From NCBI GenBank assembly GCA_025356735.1, contig JANXRT010000538.1:1-9074 (forward strand): a stretch of DNA of 9,074 bases. Direction: 5' to 3'. The position numbers and the translations under genes are program-made. The number at the start of each line of letters is the position of its first letter. The first letter of the stretch is position 1. Below the pieces are notes generated by a model. The model worked only from the letters and a program-made list of their open reading frames with translations, was not told the DNA's origin and searched no databases. Below, piece by piece: positions 4,735 to 9,074 of this stretch. Source of the stretch: Acetobacteraceae bacterium. Lineage in GTDB: Bacteria > Pseudomonadota > Alphaproteobacteria > Acetobacterales > Acetobacteraceae.

Positions 4735-7497
4735 ATGGACGTCGAGCCCGCAGCGCCGCTGCCGGCGGCTGCGGCAGCGAAGCTGCACCTGGTCCTGATC
4801 GACGGTTCGGGCTTCATCTTCCGCGCCTACCACGCGCTGCCGCCGATGACGCGCGGCGACGGCACGCCGGTCAATGCGGTGTTCGGCTTCTCCAACATGC
4901 TGGCCCGGCTGCTGCGCGACCATGCCGGCAGCCACATCGCGGTGATCTTCGACGCCGGCCGGCTGACCTTCCGAAATCGCATCTCCGACCAGTATAAGGC
5001 GCACCGTCCGCCGCCACCCGACGATTTGCTGCCGCAGTTCCCCCTGGTGCGGGAGGCGACCGAGGCGTTCAACGTCTCGTCGATCGAACTCGACGACTGG
5101 GAGGCCGACGACCTCATCGCCTCCTATGCCCGCGCCGTTACCGACATCGGCGGCCAGGTCAGCATCGTCTCGTCCGACAAGGACCTGATGCAGCTGATCC
5201 GCCCCGGCGTCGGCATGATCGACCCGATCAAGCAGAAGGCCATAGGGGCGGCCGAGGTGATGGAGAAGTTCGGCGTGCCGCCGGCCAAACTGGTCGAGGT
5301 CCAGGCGCTGATGGGCGACAGCGTAGACAACGTGCCCGGCATCCCCGGCATCGGACCCAAGACCGCGGCCCAGCTGATCGTCGAGTTCGGCGATGTCGAA
5401 AGCGTGCTGGCCGCCGCCCCGGCCATGAAGCCGTCGCGCCGGCGCGACCTGCTGATCGAGCATGCCGGCGCCGCCCGGCTGTCGCGCCGTCTGGTCGAAT
5501 TGCGCGAGGACGCGCCGTTGCCGCAGCCGATCGAGGCGCTGGCCGTGCGCGAACTCGATCGCCCGCGGCTTTCCAAATTCTTGGGCGCTCAAGGTTTTCG
5601 AAGCGTTGCCCACCGGCTCGGGATCGAGGGCCTGTTCGTCCCCGCCGAACCCGCGGCCGCGCATGCCTCGGCCGACGCGGCCGCGTCGGTCGCGTTCGCC
5701 GGCTACGAAACCGTGCTGGATGTCGCGGCGCTGCGCGGCTGGATCGACGCCGCCCGGCTGGCCGGATGGCTGGCGATCGAGACTCTGCGGGAAGGGCCGG
5801 ACGCGATGCGCCCCCGGCTGGTCGGCATCTCGCTGGCGATCGGCCCCGGCAAAGCCTGCTACGTCCCGGTGGCGCACGAGGAGCTGACGCCGCAGCTGAA
5901 ACTCGAAATAATTGCCGCCGAGTTGGCGCCGCTGCTCACCGATAACTCGGTGCTGAAGATCTTCCACGACGCCAAGCCCGATCTGATGGCGCTGCGCCGG
6001 CATGGTTTTCCGGGCCCATCGCCGATCGACGACACCATGCTGCTGTCCTACGCCCAGGAAGGCGGGTTGCATGGCCACGGCCTCGACGAGCTTTCCGCCC
6101 TTCACCTCGGCCACACGCCGGCCGTGCCCGACAGCGTCACCGGCACCGGGCGCGCCCGGCTGACCGTGGCTCAGATCCCGATCGAGCGCGCCATGCCGTT
6201 CGCCGCCGAGCACGCCGATGCCATCTTTCGGCTCTGGCGCGTGCTGCGGCCGATGCTGCGGCTGAACAAGTCCCTTGCCCTGTACGAACAGCTCGAACGC
6301 CGGCTGGTGCCGATCCTGCTCGACATGGAAACCGCCGGGGTCAAGGTCGACGAGGAAGAGCTTCGACGCATGTCGGCCGACTTCGAAAAGCGCATGGCGG
6401 TGATGGAGACCGACATCCACCGGCTCGCCGGCCGGCCGTTCAACCTCGGCTCGGCCAAGCAACTAGGCGAAGTGCTGTTTGACGAGATGAAGCTGCCCGG
6501 CGGCCGGCGGATGAAGACCGGCGCCTGGGGCACCGACGCCTCGGTGCTGGCAACCCTGGCCGAGCAGGGCCTCGAGCTGCCGCAGCAGATCCTCGACTGG
6601 CGCCAGCTGGCCAAACTCAAATCGACCTATGCCGACGCGCTGGTGACCGAGATCAACCCCGAAACCGGGCGCGTCCACACCACCTTCGCCATGGCAATCG
6701 CCTCCACCGGCCGGCTGTCCTCGACCGACCCCAATTTGCAGAACATCCCGATCCGCACCGAGGAGGGCAGCCGCATCCGCCGTGCCTTCATCGCCGAGCC
6801 CGGCCACGTGCTGGTCAGCGCCGACTACTCCCAAATCGAGCTGCGGCTGCTCGCCCACATGGCCAACATCCCGCAGCTGCGAAACAGTTTCGCGGCCGGC
6901 GAGGACATCCACGCCCGCACCGCGAGCGAGGTGTTCGGCGTGCCGATGGAGGGCATGGACGCGTCCACCCGGCGGCGCGCCAAGGCGATCAATTTCGGCA
7001 TCATCTACGGCATCAGCGCCTTCGGCCTGGCGCGCCAGCTGGCGATCTCGCCGGGCGAGGCCAAGCTCTATATCGACGCCTACTTCGTGCGCTATCCGGC
7101 CATCCGCATCTACATGGAAACGCTCCGGGAAGAGGCGCGCCTGCATGGCTACGTCACCAGCCCGTTCGGCCGTCGCATCTGGATCCCCGGCATCGCCGAC
7201 AAGAACCCCGCCCGCCGCGGCTATGCCGAGCGCCAGGCCATCAACGCCCCTCTGCAAGGCGGCGCCGCCGACATCATCAAGCGCGCCATGGCCAAGCTGC
7301 CGGCAGCGCTGCTCGCCGCCGGCCTCAAATCGCGGCTGCTGCTGCAGGTCCATGACGAGTTGCTGTTCGAGGCGCCGGACGACGAGGCCAAAGCATTAGC
7401 CGTCTTGGCCAAGCAGGTCATGGAGGCAGCGGCTTCGCTGTCGGTGCCGCTGGTGGTGGAGACCGGATCCGGGCGTAACTGGTCACAAGCCCATTAG
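4735..7497 (+). CDS. polA: DNA polymerase I
   Basis: This 920-residue, full-length Pol I acts in Okazaki-fragment maturation and repair synthesis. The 5'-nuclease domain (about 17-300) shows LIDGSG (Asp23), the YKAHRP segment, EADD (123-126), SSDKDL and the helix-hairpin-helix GDSVDNVPGIPGIGPKTA from Gly194. The 3'-5' exonuclease-like domain (about 330-520) keeps DAKPD (Asp416) and IDDTML, but residues normally required for catalysis look changed: AIET replaces the usual DTET at motif I, and FAAEHAD (489-495) replaces YAAEDAD at motif III. The polymerase domain is intact: motif A ADYSQIELR (Asp697), motif B R746-K750-F754-Y758-G759, motif C VHDE (Asp874, Glu875). It starts 4 nt after the zinc-finger gene, with GAGGGG 10 nt upstream inside that gene. 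Downstream is a GC-rich hairpin repeat that may end transcription. Confidence 0.98.
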   Translation: MDVEPAAPLPAAAAAKLHLVLIDGSGFIFRAYHALPPMTRGDGTPVNAVFGFSNMLARLLRDHAGSHIAVIFDAGRLTFRNRISDQYKAHRPPPPDDLLPQFPLVREATEAFNVSSIELDDWEADDLIASYARAVTDIGGQVSIVSSDKDLMQLIRPGVGMIDPIKQKAIGAAEVMEKFGVPPAKLVEVQALMGDSVDNVPGIPGIGPKTAAQLIVEFGDVESVLAAAPAMKPSRRRDLLIEHAGAARLSRRLVELREDAPLPQPIEALAVRELDRPRLSKFLGAQGFRSVAHRLGIEGLFVPAEPAAAHASADAAASVAFAGYETVLDVAALRGWIDAARLAGWLAIETLREGPDAMRPRLVGISLAIGPGKACYVPVAHEELTPQLKLEIIAAELAPLLTDNSVLKIFHDAKPDLMALRRHGFPGPSPIDDTMLLSYAQEGGLHGHGLDELSALHLGHTPAVPDSVTGTGRARLTVAQIPIERAMPFAAEHADAIFRLWRVLRPMLRLNKSLALYEQLERRLVPILLDMETAGVKVDEEELRRMSADFEKRMAVMETDIHRLAGRPFNLGSAKQLGEVLFDEMKLPGGRRMKTGAWGTDASVLATLAEQGLELPQQILDWRQLAKLKSTYADALVTEINPETGRVHTTFAMAIASTGRLSSTDPNLQNIPIRTEEGSRIRRAFIAEPGHVLVSADYSQIELRLLAHMANIPQLRNSFAAGEDIHARTASEVFGVPMEGMDASTRRRAKAINFGIIYGISAFGLARQLAISPGEAKLYIDAYFVRYPAIRIYMETLREEARLHGYVTSPFGRRIWIPGIADKNPARRGYAERQAINAPLQGGAADIIKRAMAKLPAALLAAGLKSRLLLQVHDELLFEAPDDEAKALAVLAKQVMEAAASLSVPLVVETGSGRNWSQAH

Positions 7498-7506
7498 CAG
7501 CAAGGC

Positions 7507-7560
7507 TGGGGCTCCGCCCCTGACCCCGCCGGGGTAGCGCCCCGGAGCGCATCCTTTAGT
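7507..7560 (+). repeat. Dispersed GC-rich palindromic repeat, copy 2
   Basis: Starting 9 nt after the polA stop, this 54-bp block can fold as consecutive hairpins: GGGGC-TCC-GCCCC (7508-7520), CCCC-GCC-GGGG (7524-7534) and GCGC-N6-GCGC (7537-7550). It matches copy 1 near the left edge at about 48 of 57 aligned columns. Its last bases contain the stop codon of the convergent usg gene (7556-7558). A bidirectional terminator or 3'-end stabiliser between polA and usg is plausible from position; there is no long T-run. Confidence 0.7.
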
Positions 7561-7816
7561 GCAGGCGCAGCAAAACCCCAGGTGTCCGCAACGAAGCCGG
7601 CTGGATCAATCCCACCGAGCCGACGCGCACGGAATGCAGCTCGCCCTCGATCTGGCGCTGCCAGAAATCCAGGAACTTGTGCAGCACCGGAAATTCCGGC
7701 GCGATGTCGAGTTCCTGCCAGACATAGGTCTGCAAAAGCCCGGGATGATCCGGCATGCGATACAGGATTTCAGCGGTCGTCAGGCGATAGTCCTTCAGCT
7801 GCAACGCCAGGCTCAT
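7556..7816 (-). CDS. usg: Usg family protein
   Basis: This small 86-residue protein fits the Usg family of alphaproteobacteria, named for a gene near trpF. Recognisable features are YRLTTAEILYRMPDHPGLLQTYVWQ, then LDIAPEFPVLHKFLDFWQR and EGELHSVRV, which cover most of the protein. The biochemical function is unknown; it lacks signal peptide and membrane segments and should be cytoplasmic. The ATG at 7816 has GGAGAG at 6-nt spacing. A start 14 codons upstream (7858) is possible but would bury that ribosome site. The gene is divergent from groESL rather than next to tryptophan genes here, and converges on polA. Its stop codon falls inside a dispersed repeat, suggesting the repeat set or trimmed the C-terminus. 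Confidence 0.85.
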   Translation of the reverse strand: MSLALQLKDYRLTTAEILYRMPDHPGLLQTYVWQELDIAPEFPVLHKFLDFWQRQIEGELHSVRVGSVGLIQPASLRTPGVLLRLH

Positions 7817-7913
7817 GCGGCACTCTCCGTATGTCTCGCCCCGAGGGTTCTTCCTCATCCCACTGCGAATGACCGGAGGATGACACCGGTTCCTGCAACT
7901 TACGATCCAATTC

Positions 7914-7948
7914 TGAACATGATATCAATGGCTTGGCACTCATGTTCA
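7914..7948. promoter_or_regulatory. Inverted repeat with embedded CIRCE-like arm in the usg-groES gap
   Basis: TGAACATGA (7914-7922) and TCATGTTCA (7940-7948) are perfect 9-bp inverted arms separated by 17 nt. On the minus strand the repeat overlaps a possible usg promoter, TTGAAC (7944-7949) 17 nt from GATATC (7921-7926, weak). The spacer and second arm hold TTGGCACTC (7933-7941), identical to one arm of the CIRCE element at 7998-8024. An operator for usg, possibly sensed by HrcA or another regulator, is inferred. Confidence 0.4.
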
Positions 7949-7967
7949 AAGACTGCTGCTGATTGTC

Positions 7968-7996
7968 TTGACATCGCCGGGGGACGGTTCTAGACC
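7968..7996 (+). promoter_or_regulatory. groESL promoter
   Basis: A perfect -35 TTGACA (7968-7973) is followed after 17 nt by TAGACC (7991-7996), a weak -10 with three matches. The predicted start near 8003 falls within the CIRCE operator, the usual arrangement for HrcA repression. The leader to groES is then about 120 nt. An overlapping heat-shock sigma-factor promoter cannot be excluded. Confidence 0.6.
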
Positions 7997-7997
7997 G

Positions 7998-8024
7998 CTG
8001 GCACTCTCTGAGTGGGAGTGCCAA
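7998..8024. promoter_or_regulatory. CIRCE operator (HrcA binding site)
   Basis: CTGGCACTC (7998-8006), a 9-nt spacer, then GAGTGCCAA (8016-8024). This matches the CIRCE consensus TTAGCACTC-N9-GAGTGCTAA with few substitutions and the invariant GCACTC/GAGTGC cores intact. HrcA binds such sites and represses groESL until heat shock. Its position at the predicted transcription start supports function. hrcA itself is not in the window. Confidence 0.93.
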
Positions 8025-8053
8025 CAGGCTGGGCGGTGCCTTATGGGGCTGTT

Positions 8054-8079
8054 TCCTTGTTGGCCATTACAAACAAGGA
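8054..8079 (+). other. Stem-loop in the groES leader
   Basis: TCCTTGTT (8054-8061) and AACAAGGA (8072-8079) form a perfect 8-bp stem with a 10-nt loop in the 5' untranslated region, about 45 nt before the groES start codon. It does not cover the ribosome site at 8111-8115. It could stabilise the mRNA or pause transcription; no U-run of terminator length follows. Function is inferred only. Confidence 0.4.
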
Positions 8080-8123
8080 TTTCCGGCCGCAACGATGGTC
8101 GAAATCATACAGGAGCGATCCGC

Positions 8124-8441
8124 ATGAAGTTCCGTCCCCTGCACGACAGGGTCGTGGTCCGTCGGCTCAACGCCGAGGAAAAGACCTCCGGTGGCATCAT
8201 CATTCCCGACACCGCCACGGAAAAGCCGATGGAGGGTGAAGTCATCGCCGTTGGCCCGGGTGCCCGCAACGAAGCCGGCCAGATCGTGGCGCTGGACGTG
8301 AAGGCGGGCGACCGCATTCTGTTCGGCAAGTGGTCCGGCACCGAGGTGAAGCTCGACAGCGAGGAGCTCCTGATCATGAAGGAGTCCGACATCATGGGCA
8401 TCATCGAGGGCCTCCCCGCCGTGAAGAAGAAGGCCGCCTAG
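8124..8441 (+). CDS. groES: Co-chaperonin GroES (Hsp10)
   Basis: This 105-residue protein forms the heptameric lid of the GroEL chamber in the cytoplasm. It shows the family pattern throughout: FRPLHDRVVVRR at the start, the mobile GroEL-binding loop EEKTSGGIIIPDTA, GEVIAVGPG, VKAGDRILFGKWSGTEVK and LLIMKESDIMGIIE. After the usual end there is an extra tail GLPAVKKKAA, making it about 8-10 residues longer than the common 95-97. The ATG has AGGAG (8111-8115) 8 nt upstream, a strong ribosome site that rules out the longer in-frame reading across the CIRCE element. groEL follows after 49 bp in the same operon, under HrcA/CIRCE control. Confidence 0.98.
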   Translation: MKFRPLHDRVVVRRLNAEEKTSGGIIIPDTATEKPMEGEVIAVGPGARNEAGQIVALDVKAGDRILFGKWSGTEVKLDSEELLIMKESDIMGIIEGLPAVKKKAA

Positions 8442-8490
8442 CCTCCGCCTAAAACTTCTCCGCAAGAATTTTTTGAGATAGGAAAAACAC

Positions 8491-9074
<584 letters not shown>

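Noticed and set aside
4579..6462. Long open frame antisense to polA (over 600 codons)
   Set aside because: It mirrors polA in a GC-rich sequence where antisense stops are rare; its protein is His/Arg/Gln-rich with no recognisable domain.
7968..8123. Longer groES reading frame starting upstream of CIRCE
   Set aside because: It would translate the promoter and operator; the AGGAG-preceded ATG at 8124 gives the exact family N-terminus.

Overview
This window looks like chromosomal DNA from a GC-rich alphaproteobacterium, most likely Rhodospirillales/Acetobacteraceae. The evidence is a Tim44-domain membrane protein, a Usg-family protein, an NDUFS6-like zinc-finger protein, a large Hint_2 protein, alphaproteobacterial GroES/GroEL, and short GC-rich palindromic repeats after stop codons. 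The assignment rests on gene content and protein character, not on a database search. The region is mainly housekeeping. I see no CRISPR array, transposase, integrase, phage gene or defence system.

Layout, left to right. Positions 1-99 hold short hairpins and one copy of a dispersed GC-rich repeat. A Tim44-domain gene (minus) and a histidine phosphatase gene (plus) diverge from a 123-bp gap. The phosphatase runs tail to tail, with 1 bp between stop codons, into a 590-residue Hint_2 protein (minus). Upstream of the Hint gene is an AT-rich gap of about 170 bp with a 39-bp imperfect palindrome, then tRNA-Arg(CCG) (minus) and a lipoprotein alpha/beta hydrolase (minus). The hydrolase diverges from a two-gene unit, an NDUFS6-like zinc-finger gene followed after 4 bp by polA. 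Downstream of polA is a second repeat copy, overlapping the end of a minus-strand usg gene. Usg diverges from groES-groEL, whose promoter carries a CIRCE operator. groEL runs off the right edge.

Functional logic: polA (replication and repair), groESL (protein folding under HrcA control), tRNA-Arg and the complex-I-type zinc protein are core genes. The accessory-looking part is the Hint gene with its AT-rich upstream gap. Points most worth checking: (1) Pol I keeps intact polymerase and 5'-nuclease motifs, but several 3'-5' exonuclease residues appear lost, suggesting a non-proofreading enzyme; (2) an isolated nine-base CIRCE arm sits inside a perfect 9-bp inverted repeat over the likely usg promoter; (3) the AT-rich palindrome lies over the likely Hint-gene promoter; (4) two related 55-bp repeats occupy the same place and orientation after two unrelated genes.
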